Made by a program: the position numbers and the translations under genes. DNA of 64,000 nucleotides from Pimelobacter simplex (GTDB lineage: Bacteria > Actinomycetota > Actinomycetes > Propionibacteriales > Nocardioidaceae): positions 134,048 to 198,047 of the forward strand of contig NZ_FOUK01000006.1 of the NCBI RefSeq assembly GCF_900114845.1. Direction: 5' to 3'. Of the stretch, positions 52,891 to 60,988 are shown one piece after another. The notes below the pieces were generated by a model. It was not told where the DNA came from. It ran no database searches and worked only from the letters and a program-made list of their open reading frames with translations. Within the stretch, counting starts at the first letter, position 1; every line of letters begins with the position of its first letter.

Positions 52891-53562
52891 GTGATCAAGG
52901 TGAACCAGGTGGTCTCCGCGGCGGAGGCGCAGAGGCTGAGGCATGTCGATGTGCTGGGCGTCTACGTCGGCAGTGGCGACGAGCACGATCGAGCGGTCGC
53001 CAGCGGAGAGGTGCCGGCGATCAGGGCGGCGTCCGGGGCGAGGCTCTCCGTCGCCCTGACCCCTTCGCGGAGGTTGACGGCGGATGCGGTCCACCAGGCG
53101 TTGCGCGACCTCCGGCCGGACTACTTCGAGTTCACCGCCGTGGATCCGGAGAAGACCGAGGACGTGCGCCGGCAGATGGATCTCCTCGAGGAGATCGACG
53201 TCCCCAAGGTGGCGAACGGCTTCTTCCTGCTCGACGACGACCTCTCGTTGACGGATCGAGCCGACTACCTCGACCAGCTGAGAGCAGCCGGCGTCGCACT
53301 GTTCCAGGTGGAGCTGGAGTTGGTCGCCGAGCCTGGTTGCCGGATCTCGGCGTCGGGGCTGAAGACCGTCTCCCGCATGTTCGCCGACCTGCCCTTCCTG
53401 ATCTCCGACCGGTTCCGCCGGATCTCCGACGTGCCGGACCTGGGGCAGCACGGCGTCTCCTTCACCATCGGCAAGGACGGAGCCGTCAGCTACGACCACT
53501 CGACCCGATCGATGTCGTTGCCGAGGGTGCTTCGAGCGACGTCCGCGCCGGAGCCCCGGTGA
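52891..53562 (+). CDS. Uncharacterised protein, possible TrpF-like barrel, codon use unlike neighbours
   Basis: A 223-residue protein I cannot name. The succession IKVNQV, VDVLGVYVG, LSVALTPS, DYFEFTAVD, VANGFFLLDD, ALFQVELEL and FLISDR looks like the strands of a TIM barrel, faintly like phosphoribosylanthranilate isomerase, but no catalytic Cys/Asp pair of TrpF is recognisable. It uses AGG/AGA arginine and TTG leucine codons repeatedly (for example CAG AGG CTG AGG near its start), which neighbours avoid. This suggests recent transfer. It starts 14 nt after the GCS2 gene. Confidence 0.6.
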   Translation: MIKVNQVVSAAEAQRLRHVDVLGVYVGSGDEHDRAVASGEVPAIRAASGARLSVALTPSRRLTADAVHQALRDLRPDYFEFTAVDPEKTEDVRRQMDLLEEIDVPKVANGFFLLDDDLSLTDRADYLDQLRAAGVALFQVELELVAEPGCRISASGLKTVSRMFADLPFLISDRFRRISDVPDLGQHGVSFTIGKDGAVSYDHSTRSMSLPRVLRATSAPEPR

Positions 53563-53601
53563 CGGACGCGGCACCGGGCCTGCTCGATGCCGCGCCGCTC
53601 C

Positions 53602-55125
53602 CTAGTACCGGCGGGTGTCGGGGAAGACGACCCGGCAGCCGTCGTCGGCGCACTCCGGCGTCTCGGCCCACACGAGCGCGGGGTCGAAGGCCGACCCGGT
53701 CGAGCGCATCACCTGGACGCCGGTGAACGCCTTCTCCTTGTAGGCCTTGACCACGAACACGATGTCGCCCTTGCCGTCGCCATCGACGTCGCTGAGGGTC
53801 GCGCCCTGGAGCGCGCGGTTGCCGATGGTGCTCGACCCGGTGAAGGACGTGACCGGCTGGGGCCGGCCGGAGGAGAGGTCGTAGACGGTGACCTCGACCT
53901 TCTCCTTGACCGAATTGGCGCTGACGCCGATCAGGCTGGTCGTCCCGTCGCCGGTGACGTCGCCGACGAGGAAGGCGTCCTCGTAGATGCTCGCCTTGTT
54001 GACCGCGCCGGCCTCGAAGGCGCTGCCGGTGGAGTGGAGCATCGCGTAGCCGGTGTCGCCGGCGTAGTAACCCGAGTAGTCGGAGTCGCTCAGCTTGCCG
54101 GCGGGCAGCTGGGCCCACAGGTCGGTGCGGCCGTCGTCGTCGAAGTCGCCGGCCCGGACGAGCGTGCTGTCGATCGTGGCGTTGGGCAGCGCCAGCCAGC
54201 GCTCCGGCTCGGCGAACGTGCCGGAGCCGTCGCCGCGGAGGACGGAGACGTCGACGACCTTGTCGTTGGGCCCCGCGACGACGAGGTCGGCCTTGCCGTC
54301 GCCGTCGAAGTCGCCGGCCTGGACCTGGATCTTGACGCCGTAGTCCTTGAGCGACGACAGGTCGAGGGTGAACCGCTGCTCGCCGGGGAAGTCGGGGTCG
54401 CCCGAGCTGAGCGTCAGCTGGTTGCCGGACTCGACGAACGTCCAGCGCAGCTCCTCGGCCACGCCGTCGCCGTCCCAGTCGAGGTGCAGGACGCTGGGCT
54501 CCTTGTAGGGCTCGACCGAGGCGGACTGGGTGGTGAACACCTTGCCGTTGCTGCTCGCCGTGACCCGCTGGACGTGGTCGTAGTCGCGGTAGACGAGGTA
54601 GGTGGCGTCGCCGTAGCCGTTGCCGTCGAGGTCGCCCTGGATCGCCTTCTTGCCGTCCTTGCCGTCCTTGCCGCCGGTGCCGCCCTGGCCGCCGTCCCCT
54701 CCGTCGCCTGCCGTGGTCGTGTCGTCGGCCCAGGGCTGCAGCGCGGCGAGCGTCACGCCCGTGCCGACGAGCAGGACGAGGACGACGCCCAGCGCCACCC
54801 ACAGCCCGGTCCGGCGCTCGCGCGGGCCCGGCACCCCGGGCGGCGCCGACGGCGCCGACGGGTGCGGCGGGTGGGTCGGCTGCGCCGACCAGGCCGGGGG
54901 GACCTGGCCGTAGCTCGGCGTCGGCGTCGGTGCGACCGGGGCCGGGGCGGGTGCCGGCGCCGGGGCCGGGGCGGCGGGCCGGACCTGGGTCGGGGTGGGC
55001 GCCTCGGGCGGCGGAGGGGGCTCGGGCATCCGGCGCCGGTCGTCGGTCCAGCCGGATCCGTCCCAGCGGCGCTCCCAGCCGTCACCGTCGGGATACCACC
55101 CGGGGGGCGTGGTGTAGTCGCTCAA
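53602..55125 (-). CDS. DUF2510/FG-GAP (VCBS) repeat surface protein
   Basis: About 507 residues from TTG 55125 (8 nt after AAAGGA); ATG 55158 is the alternative. The N-terminal PPGWYPDGDGWERRWDG is DUF2510. A Pro/Ala-rich region (about 30-95) precedes one membrane helix (LWVALGVVLVLLVGTGV). Outside, a Gly-rich GDGGDGGQGG segment leads to FG-GAP/VCBS-like repeats with calcium-type loops DLDGNGYGD, DWDGDGVAE, DFDGDGKAD, DFDDDGRTD and DVDGDGKGD, as in beta-propeller proteins. It is probably exposed on the cell surface; ligand unknown. Confidence 0.82.
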   Translation of the reverse strand: MSDYTTPPGWYPDGDGWERRWDGSGWTDDRRRMPEPPPPPEAPTPTQVRPAAPAPAPAPAPAPVAPTPTPSYGQVPPAWSAQPTHPPHPSAPSAPPGVPGPRERRTGLWVALGVVLVLLVGTGVTLAALQPWADDTTTAGDGGDGGQGGTGGKDGKDGKKAIQGDLDGNGYGDATYLVYRDYDHVQRVTASSNGKVFTTQSASVEPYKEPSVLHLDWDGDGVAEELRWTFVESGNQLTLSSGDPDFPGEQRFTLDLSSLKDYGVKIQVQAGDFDGDGKADLVVAGPNDKVVDVSVLRGDGSGTFAEPERWLALPNATIDSTLVRAGDFDDDGRTDLWAQLPAGKLSDSDYSGYYAGDTGYAMLHSTGSAFEAGAVNKASIYEDAFLVGDVTGDGTTSLIGVSANSVKEKVEVTVYDLSSGRPQPVTSFTGSSTIGNRALQGATLSDVDGDGKGDIVFVVKAYKEKAFTGVQVMRSTGSAFDPALVWAETPECADDGCRVVFPDTRRY

Positions 55126-55233
55126 GGCCGAGATCCTTTCGTGAGGCGGTGCGAACATACCCCGGGCCCAGCGCTTGTGAGCGGCGTCACGACGCGCGAG
55201 GATCGCCGGACCTGCAACGAAAGGGGCTCCCGC

Positions 55234-56709
55234 ATGGTCTCCCTACCCGGTTTCCACCCGATCGACCCGACCTCCACCGCATTCCTGCTCGCGGAGAACC
55301 GGAACATGCCCATGCACGTCGGCGGCCTCCAGCTCTTCGAGCCTCCGGCGGGGGCGGGGCCGGACTTCGTGCGGCGGATGTTCGAGTCGATGCGCGACAC
55401 CGAGCGGATCGCCCCGCTGTTCCTCAAGCACCCCCACCGCTCCGTGCGCACCGGCGGCACGCTGGTGTGGCGCGAGGACGAGCAGTTCGACATCGAGCAC
55501 CACGTGCGGCACAGCGCGCTCCCCCAGCCCGGGCGGGTCCGCGAGCTCCTCGAGCTCGTCGGCCGGCTGCACTCGACCCGGCTGGCCTGGGAGCGGCCGC
55601 TGTGGGAGACCCACGTGATCGAGGGCCTGGCCGACGGCCGGGTCGCGATGTACACCAAGCTCCACCACGCGCTGGTCGACGGCATCTCCGCGATGCGGCT
55701 GATGGCGAGCGTCCTCTCGTCCGACCCCGACCGGCGCAGCATGCCGGCCCCCTTCGCCGAGGGCGCCGCGCGGCGACGCCGGGCCGAGGCTGAGGCCGTG
55801 GCGGACGCTCCCGAGTCGCTCCCCGCGGCCGCCGTCGACGCGGCGACCACCGCGGCCCGCACGCTCGCCGACCTGCCCGCCGACGCCGTCCGCACGGCGC
55901 TCAGCGTCAGCGCCGACGCCGCCGGGATGCCGCTCGCCCTGGTCCGCACCCTGCGCAAGGGCCTCAAGAACGAGACGTCCGCGGTCTCGCTCGCCGCACC
56001 GCGCACGATCTTCAACCAGTCGATCACCGGCGCCCGCCGGTTCGCCGCACAGGACTGGCCGATCGAGCGGATCCGCGGCGTCGGCAAGGCGAGCGGGACC
56101 ACGATCAACGACGTCGTGCTCGCCATGTGCAGCGGCGCGATGCGCACCTACCTCACCGAGCTCGACGCGCTGCCCGAGCAGTCGATGGTCTCGATGGTCC
56201 CGGTCGGGCTCAAGGGCCGGCAGGCCGGGACGCCGTCCGCCGACGGCGGCAACGCCATCGGGTCGGTGATGGTCCGGCTCGCCACCGACAAGGCCGACCC
56301 GGCCGACCGGCTGCGCACGATCAGCCAGTCGATGAAGGACGGCAAGGAGGCGCTCTCGTCGATGACGCCCACCCAGATCGTCGCGATGAGCGCGATCGGC
56401 ATGGCGCCCTCGATCGTCGTCCCGATGCTGAAGATGCAGGGCATCGTCCGGCCGCCGTACAACCTGATCATCAGCAACGTCCCGGGGCCACGGGTGCCGC
56501 ACTACTGGAACGGCGCGCAGCTGGTCGGCAACTACCCCGTCTCGATCCCGATCAACGGCATGGCGCTCAACATCACCTGCACGTCGTACGCCGGCAACAT
56601 GGGCTTCGGCCTCACCGGCTGCCGCCGCACGGTGCCGCACCTGCAGCGGCTGCTGACCTTCCTGGACGACGAGCTGGCCGCGCTCGAGAAGGCAGCCGGC
56701 GTCAGCTGA
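55234..56709 (+). CDS. Wax ester synthase/diacylglycerol acyltransferase (WS/DGAT)
   Basis: A 491-residue acyltransferase that uses acyl-CoA to make triacylglycerols or wax esters. The active-site motif HHALVDG (H144, H145, D149, G150) lies in YTKLHHALVDGIS, and the C-terminal half has TINDVVLAMCSGAMR, NLIISNVPGPR and NITCTSYAGNMGFGL, all typical of the family. ATG 55234 follows GAAAGGGG. Storage-lipid synthesis fits the catabolic and mce genes nearby, but no direct operon link exists. Confidence 0.92.
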   Translation: MVSLPGFHPIDPTSTAFLLAENRNMPMHVGGLQLFEPPAGAGPDFVRRMFESMRDTERIAPLFLKHPHRSVRTGGTLVWREDEQFDIEHHVRHSALPQPGRVRELLELVGRLHSTRLAWERPLWETHVIEGLADGRVAMYTKLHHALVDGISAMRLMASVLSSDPDRRSMPAPFAEGAARRRRAEAEAVADAPESLPAAAVDAATTAARTLADLPADAVRTALSVSADAAGMPLALVRTLRKGLKNETSAVSLAAPRTIFNQSITGARRFAAQDWPIERIRGVGKASGTTINDVVLAMCSGAMRTYLTELDALPEQSMVSMVPVGLKGRQAGTPSADGGNAIGSVMVRLATDKADPADRLRTISQSMKDGKEALSSMTPTQIVAMSAIGMAPSIVVPMLKMQGIVRPPYNLIISNVPGPRVPHYWNGAQLVGNYPVSIPINGMALNITCTSYAGNMGFGLTGCRRTVPHLQRLLTFLDDELAALEKAAGVS

Positions 56710-57889
56710 GCTCGGCGAAGCCCCCGCCGACCCGCTCGGCGACCGCCCGCAGCCGGGCCCGGGTCACCGCCGAGACGGTCGCGTAGCCCGCCCGCTCGGC
56801 GTTGGAGCCGACCCGGGTGGGCTCGGCGGAGTTCACCGACAGGCACGTGCGACGGCCGCCGTCGGCGGCGTTGGCCAGCGCGACGGCGTGCCCGGTGGTG
56901 CCGGAGCCGGCGAAGTAGTCGAGCACCCGGGCGTCGTCCGGCATCGTGCCGAGCACCCGCAGCAGCAGCCCGGTCGGCTTCGGCGACTCGAAGACGTGGC
57001 CGACCAGGTCCTTGAGCTCGGCGACCGCGGTGTCGGTGGAGCCGATCTCCTCGGCGAGCCAGATGGTGCGCAGCTTCTTGCGCCGACCGCCCACGGGATG
57101 GCGCCAGTCGCGCTGGTAGACGTCGACCCGGTCGCCGCGCACGCCCCGGACGACCCGGCACTCGAGGTCGTCGGGCCGCTCCTCGATCAGCGGCCGCGAC
57201 CAGCGCCACACCGCCGGCGTGCCGTCGCCGAACACCGGCTTGATCTCCACCCCGCCGGCGAAGGGGTCCGCGGCCACCCGGCCGGTCTCCGGGTCACCCC
57301 AGAGCGGGAAGTGCAGCGTCGGCGAGCTGAGCGGGTTGAACTTCTTGTTGGTGTTGCGCAGCGGCAGCCGGCGGTAGCGGCGCCCGTCGTCGGTCTCGAG
57401 CGGGAAGTCGGCCTCGACCACCGTGTGCGGCGACGACGCGTCGAGCACGCAGCGGGCGGCGTCCTTGGCGTAGACGAGGAGGTACTCGTGCGAGGTCGCG
57501 AACCCCTTGCCCAGCTGGCGGCCCTTGGCGTTGAGGTTGACCACGACCTGGGCCAGGAAGTTGGCCTCGCCGTACACCTCGTCGAGGAGCAGCCGCAGGT
57601 GGGCCACCTCGTGGTCGTCGATGCTGACGAAGAGCGCTCCGGTGTCGGCGAGCACCCGGTGCCCGGCCTCGATCCGCGGGCGCAGGTAGGCCAGCCACGT
57701 CGCGTGCCGCCCCGCCGCGCCCGCGCCGCGCTTGCCCTTGAAGTCGTCGCGGTAGGCGAAGTCGTTGCCCGTGTTGTACGGCGGGTCGAGGTAGACGAGG
57801 TCGTACGACGCGTCGGGCAGCCCGGCGACCACCTCGAGGTTGTCCCCCTCGGCGAAGGTGTTCCACGGTGCTCCCGGCTCGGCGCCCAC
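56702..57889 (-). CDS. Orphan N6-adenine (or N4-cytosine) DNA methyltransferase, beta class
   Basis: A 395-residue site-specific DNA methyltransferase. The catalytic motif IV DPPYNTGNDF (35-44) comes first and the SAM motif DYFAGSGTTGHAV is near the C-terminus, the order of beta-class enzymes such as type III Mod subunits. No restriction gene is adjacent, so it is an orphan here. GTG 57889 is used because CACGAT lies 6 nt upstream. Its end overlaps the convergent WS/DGAT gene by 8 nt. The target sequence is unknown. Confidence 0.88.
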   Translation of the reverse strand: MGAEPGAPWNTFAEGDNLEVVAGLPDASYDLVYLDPPYNTGNDFAYRDDFKGKRGAGAAGRHATWLAYLRPRIEAGHRVLADTGALFVSIDDHEVAHLRLLLDEVYGEANFLAQVVVNLNAKGRQLGKGFATSHEYLLVYAKDAARCVLDASSPHTVVEADFPLETDDGRRYRRLPLRNTNKKFNPLSSPTLHFPLWGDPETGRVAADPFAGGVEIKPVFGDGTPAVWRWSRPLIEERPDDLECRVVRGVRGDRVDVYQRDWRHPVGGRRKKLRTIWLAEEIGSTDTAVAELKDLVGHVFESPKPTGLLLRVLGTMPDDARVLDYFAGSGTTGHAVALANAADGGRRTCLSVNSAEPTRVGSNAERAGYATVSAVTRARLRAVAERVGGGFAELS

Positions 57890-57895
57890 CGGGCC

Positions 57896-57908
57896 ATCGT
57901 GACAGGCT
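57896..57908. promoter_or_regulatory. Back-to-back divergent -10 boxes
   Basis: CACGAT (minus, 57896-57901) is 6 nt from the methyltransferase GTG, and CAGGCT (plus, 57903-57908) is 6 nt from the mug GTG. Only one base separates them, so each promoter's upstream half lies in the other gene. Confidence 0.45.
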
Positions 57909-57914
57909 CGGCGC

Positions 57915-58526
57915 GTGGCCCGTCGTACCTTCACCCGAGCCGAGCTGGAGTCCTTCCGCGACGCCGTCGTCCCCGACCTGCTGCCGAACGCCCCGGACCA
58001 GCGGCTGCGGCTGCTCTTCGTCGGCATCAACCCCGGCCTGTGGACCGCCGCCACGCAGACCCACTTCGCCCACCCGGGCAACCGCTTCTACCCCGCGCTG
58101 CTGCGCGGCGGCGTCATCACCGAGCCGATCGACCCCGCCGACGGCATGTCCGACGCCGACCGCACGATGATGCGCGAGCGCGGGATCGGGATCAGCAATG
58201 TCGTCCACCGGGCCACGGCCAAGGCGTCCGAGCTGAGCAGCGAGGAGCTGCGGGAGGGCGGCGTCCAGCTCACCGCGCTCGTCGCCCGCGAGAAGCCCGA
58301 TGTCGTCGCGATCGCCGGCATCACGGCCTACCGGACCGCGTTCGGGCACCCCAAGGCCGTGATGGGCCGCCAGCCGGCCACCCTGGACGACCTCTGGTCC
58401 GGCGCCGAGCTGTGGGTGGTGCCGAACCCGAGCGGGCTCAACGCCCACGAGACGGTCGAGACGCTCGCCGCGGCCTACCGCGAGGTCGCGGTGGCGGCGG
58501 GGATCGTCACGGACGCGCCGTCGTAG
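57915..58526 (+). CDS. mug: Mismatch-specific uracil/thymine-DNA glycosylase
   Basis: A 203-residue glycosylase of the Mug/TDG family that removes uracil or thymine from G mismatches. The signature GINPG (37-41) with GLWTAATQTHFAHPGNRFYP and the second motif NPSGLNAH near the C-terminus are intact. The start is GTG 57915, 25 nt from the divergent DNA methyltransferase start. The end overlaps the convergent methyltransferase gene by 20 nt. Confidence 0.92.
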   Translation: MARRTFTRAELESFRDAVVPDLLPNAPDQRLRLLFVGINPGLWTAATQTHFAHPGNRFYPALLRGGVITEPIDPADGMSDADRTMMRERGIGISNVVHRATAKASELSSEELREGGVQLTALVAREKPDVVAIAGITAYRTAFGHPKAVMGRQPATLDDLWSGAELWVVPNPSGLNAHETVETLAAAYREVAVAAGIVTDAPS

Positions 58527-59151
58527 CCGCCCCCACCACCATCGGGACGACGGTCAGCGCGCCCGCGGGCATCCGCAGCTCGTCGACGTCGGCCACGGTG
58601 AACGGCGAGCGCCGCAGCAGGCCGACGAAGTCGCGGTTGGGCCGGCAGCCGTCAGCGATCCGGCGCTGCACCGGCGTGGCGACCTCCTGCACCACCCGGC
58701 GCAGGCCCGTGCCGCGGACGTGCTCGTGGAACAGGAAGGTGCCGCCCGGGCGCAGCACCCGGGCCAGCTCGGCGAGCGCGGCGGCGGGGCGATCGAGCGA
58801 GCAGAAGACGAGCGAGGCGGCCACGGTGTCGAACGAGGCGTCCGCGAACGGCAGTGCGTAGGCGTCGCCGTCGACGATCTGCCAGGCCCGCGCCCGGATG
58901 TCCGCCGTACGGCGCTGGAGCTGGGCGCGCAGCGCCGGGTTGGGCTCGAGCATCACGAGCTCGGTCACCTCGGCGGTGTAGTGCGGCACCGAGAAGCCGT
59001 TGCCGGTGCCGAGGTCGAGCACCCGACCCCGGGCCCGGGCCAGGTGCCGCGCGCGGATCTCGGCCTGGCCGGCGTCCTCGGCCCGCTGCATGACGTCGGG
59101 GTACCAGCGCGCGAAGAACCGCTGGCTCCGGGTGCCCGCTCCCTCGCTCAT
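58507..59151 (-). CDS. Class I SAM-dependent methyltransferase (UbiE-like)
   Basis: A 214-residue protein. It starts SQRFFARWYPDVMQRAEDAG, then has SAM motif I VLDLGTGNGFSVPHY and VMLEPNPALRAQ, and ASFDTVAASLVFCSLDRPAA with LRPGGTFLFHEHVRG. It matches small UbiE/phosphatidylethanolamine-N-methyltransferase-like enzymes; the substrate is unknown. ATG 59151 overlaps the stop of the upstream membrane-protein gene by ATGA. It shares 20 nt of 3' end with mug. Confidence 0.85.
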   Translation of the reverse strand: MSEGAGTRSQRFFARWYPDVMQRAEDAGQAEIRARHLARARGRVLDLGTGNGFSVPHYTAEVTELVMLEPNPALRAQLQRRTADIRARAWQIVDGDAYALPFADASFDTVAASLVFCSLDRPAAALAELARVLRPGGTFLFHEHVRGTGLRRVVQEVATPVQRRIADGCRPNRDFVGLLRRSPFTVADVDELRMPAGALTVVPMVVGAATTARP

Positions 59152-59837
59152 GGGGTCGCTCCTCCGGTCCGCAGGACGTCGCTCACCTCGACAGCATCGG
59201 ACGCGCTGACGTCGGTCGTCATCACCACGTCGCGGGACGCGGGGTCGACCTGGATCTCGAGGCGCCAGGCCCAGGCGCCCTCCGCCCGGTCGAGCGCCGC
59301 GCGGACCTGGTCGATCATCGCGCCGGGCGCGGCGAGGTCGAGCGGGAAGCGGCCGGGGGCGTAGTCGTCGTACTCGTTCTCGCGGTTGCGCACCCGGTAG
59401 CCGTCCGGGTCGTAGTGGGCGGTCTCGATGGTGCGGACCACCTCGGTGTTGGGGTCGAAGTACTCCACGCTGAGGCCGTACTCGTCGAGCCGCACCGAGA
59501 CCGGCTGCTGCCCGGGCGCAACCTCCACGGCGTGCGCGAGCGCGGTGGTCACGAAGTCCCCGTCGAGGACCTCGGTGTCGACCTCGTTGCGGGCCGGGCC
59601 GTCGTCCCCGCCGCGGGCGAGCACCGCGACGAGCGCGATGACGCCGACCACCGCCACGACCACACCCGCGACCAGCCACGGCCGGTTGCGGGAGGTGGGG
59701 GCGGCCGGCTTCTTCGGAGCGGTGGGCGCAGCCGGCTTCTTCGGGGCGGTGGGCGTGCGCGGCGTCGCGGGGGTGCCGTCCTCGGTCCGCGGGTCACCGG
59801 GGCGGCGGTAGCGCTTCCAGCGGGGCTGCTGTGCCAT
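59148..59837 (-). CDS. Uncharacterised single-pass membrane protein
   Basis: A 229-residue protein. A basic cytoplasmic part with an 11-residue duplication (TAPKKPAAPT twice, about 30-48) is followed by one membrane helix (WLVAGVVVAVVGVIALVAVL) and an external domain of about 150 residues (VEVAPGQQPVSVRLDEYGLS, YDPDGYRVRNRENEYDDYAP) that I do not recognise. ATG 59837 is 7 nt after TACACT (59845-59850), so it probably starts its own leaderless transcript. It is coupled to the methyltransferase gene. Confidence 0.7.
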   Translation of the reverse strand: MAQQPRWKRYRRPGDPRTEDGTPATPRTPTAPKKPAAPTAPKKPAAPTSRNRPWLVAGVVVAVVGVIALVAVLARGGDDGPARNEVDTEVLDGDFVTTALAHAVEVAPGQQPVSVRLDEYGLSVEYFDPNTEVVRTIETAHYDPDGYRVRNRENEYDDYAPGRFPLDLAAPGAMIDQVRAALDRAEGAWAWRLEIQVDPASRDVVMTTDVSASDAVEVSDVLRTGGATP

Positions 59838-59844
59838 GTCGCGG

Positions 59845-59850
59845 AGTGTA
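59845..59850 (-). promoter_or_regulatory. Leaderless -10 box (TACACT)
   Basis: TACACT on the minus strand, 7 nt before the ATG at 59837; it separates this unit from the mce operon. Confidence 0.6.
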
Positions 59851-59870
59851 GGCACTCACCGCCACCGGGC

Positions 59871-60386
59871 TCAGAGCGGCTCGATGCCGGTGACCTTCCA
59901 GGTGCCGTCGCGCCGCTCGGCCTGCACCTCGAGCTGCGCCGCGGAGTACGACGCCTCGTCGTCGGTCGCCCGCTGCGAGGCCTGGTCGAGGAACACGAGC
60001 AGCTCGGCCCGGTCGCCGTGGAGCTCCTTGACCGCCGCCACCTGCACCTGGGCCGTCAGCGTGAGCTTCTGGTCGGGCGCCTTCTCCTTGAGCGCGGCGA
60101 AGAGCGTGTCGTACTGCTCGCGGGCCGCGCCGGCGAGCAGGTCGTCGGCGGCCTGCTCGGTGGCCTCGGGGTTGGCGTAGTCGTAGCTGAGCACGCGGAC
60201 CAGCGCGGCCGCGACCGCCGACTGGACGTCGGTCGTGGCGCGGTCGTCGACGATCGCCCGGTTGTCGACGTTGTCGGCGGCGCGGGCCCGGTCGGCCTGC
60301 CAGAAGGCGACCCCGGCCCCGGCGAGCAGGAGCACGGCGAGGACGAGCGCGGCGTGACGGCGCAGCGTGCCGAGGAGCGCGTTCAC
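59871..60386 (-). CDS. Mce-associated membrane protein (second)
   Basis: A 171-residue protein with one N-terminal membrane helix (HAALVLAVLLLAGAGVAFWQA) and a periplasmic domain: DVQSAVAAALVRVLSYDYAN and DTLFAALKEKAPDQKLTLTA, then YSAAQLEVQAERRDGTWKVTG. This matches Mas proteins that accompany Mce lipid transporters and may stabilise the complex. GTG 60386 overlaps the previous stop by GTGA. It is the last gene of the mce operon. Confidence 0.83.
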   Translation of the reverse strand: MNALLGTLRRHAALVLAVLLLAGAGVAFWQADRARAADNVDNRAIVDDRATTDVQSAVAAALVRVLSYDYANPEATEQAADDLLAGAAREQYDTLFAALKEKAPDQKLTLTAQVQVAAVKELHGDRAELLVFLDQASQRATDDEASYSAAQLEVQAERRDGTWKVTGIEPL

Positions 60387-60988
60387 GACCGGCTCACCGC
60401 CACCTGGTCGAGGGCCTCGAGGAGCCACCTGCCGCCGACCTTGACCAGGTCGGCGGCCATCCGGTTGCGCTTGACGGTGGGCGCCTGGTCGGGCTTGGCG
60501 GAGTCGACGACGGTCGTCTCGACGGAGGCGATCACCGTCGCCGTGCTCGACGTCAGGTCGACGACCGCTGCGTCGGTCACCTTGCCCGTCGAGATCATCC
60601 CGCGCTCGGCCATCAGCTTGCGGGTCTCGGCGTCGGTGGCGGCGATCTGGTCCTTGAGCGTCCCCGTGGAGACGTCCTCCCACTTGTCGAGGCCGCCGTC
60701 GATGTCGTTGAAGTCGAGGGTGTTCATCGTCTCGATGTGGCTGCGCGCGGTGATGAGCACCGTGTCGCGCAGCTGCGCCCGGTCGACGTCCGCGGCGTCG
60801 TGGTCGCCCGCGCGCCACCAGCTGACCAGGCCGACCACGAGGACCACGGCGGCGAGCACGGCCAGGCCGAGCTCGATGGCGGTCCGGTTGCCGCCGCCTC
60901 CGGTCACGGGGTCGGGACGGTCGCGCTCGTCGTCGCTGATGGTGCTCTCCTCCACGTCTGCCAGGTCCTGCACGTCGTGCGGGGTCAC
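60383..60988 (-). CDS. Mce-associated membrane protein (first)
   Basis: A 201-residue protein with an acidic cytoplasmic N-terminus (about 1-40), one membrane helix (IELGLAVLAAVVLVVGLVSWW) and a periplasmic domain with DTVLITARSHIETMNTLDFN and MISTGKVTDAAVVDLTSSTA, typical of Mas proteins. GTG 60988 overlaps the stop of the upstream mce gene by GTGA. It is paired with a second Mas gene. Confidence 0.83.
   Translation of the reverse strand: MTPHDVQDLADVEESTISDDERDRPDPVTGGGGNRTAIELGLAVLAAVVLVVGLVSWWRAGDHDAADVDRAQLRDTVLITARSHIETMNTLDFNDIDGGLDKWEDVSTGTLKDQIAATDAETRKLMAERGMISTGKVTDAAVVDLTSSTATVIASVETTVVDSAKPDQAPTVKRNRMAADLVKVGGRWLLEALDQVAVSRS

Noticed and set aside
56702..58526. A type III restriction-modification locus
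   Set aside because: Only the Mod-like gene is present; neighbours are WS/DGAT and Mug, with no Res helicase-nuclease.
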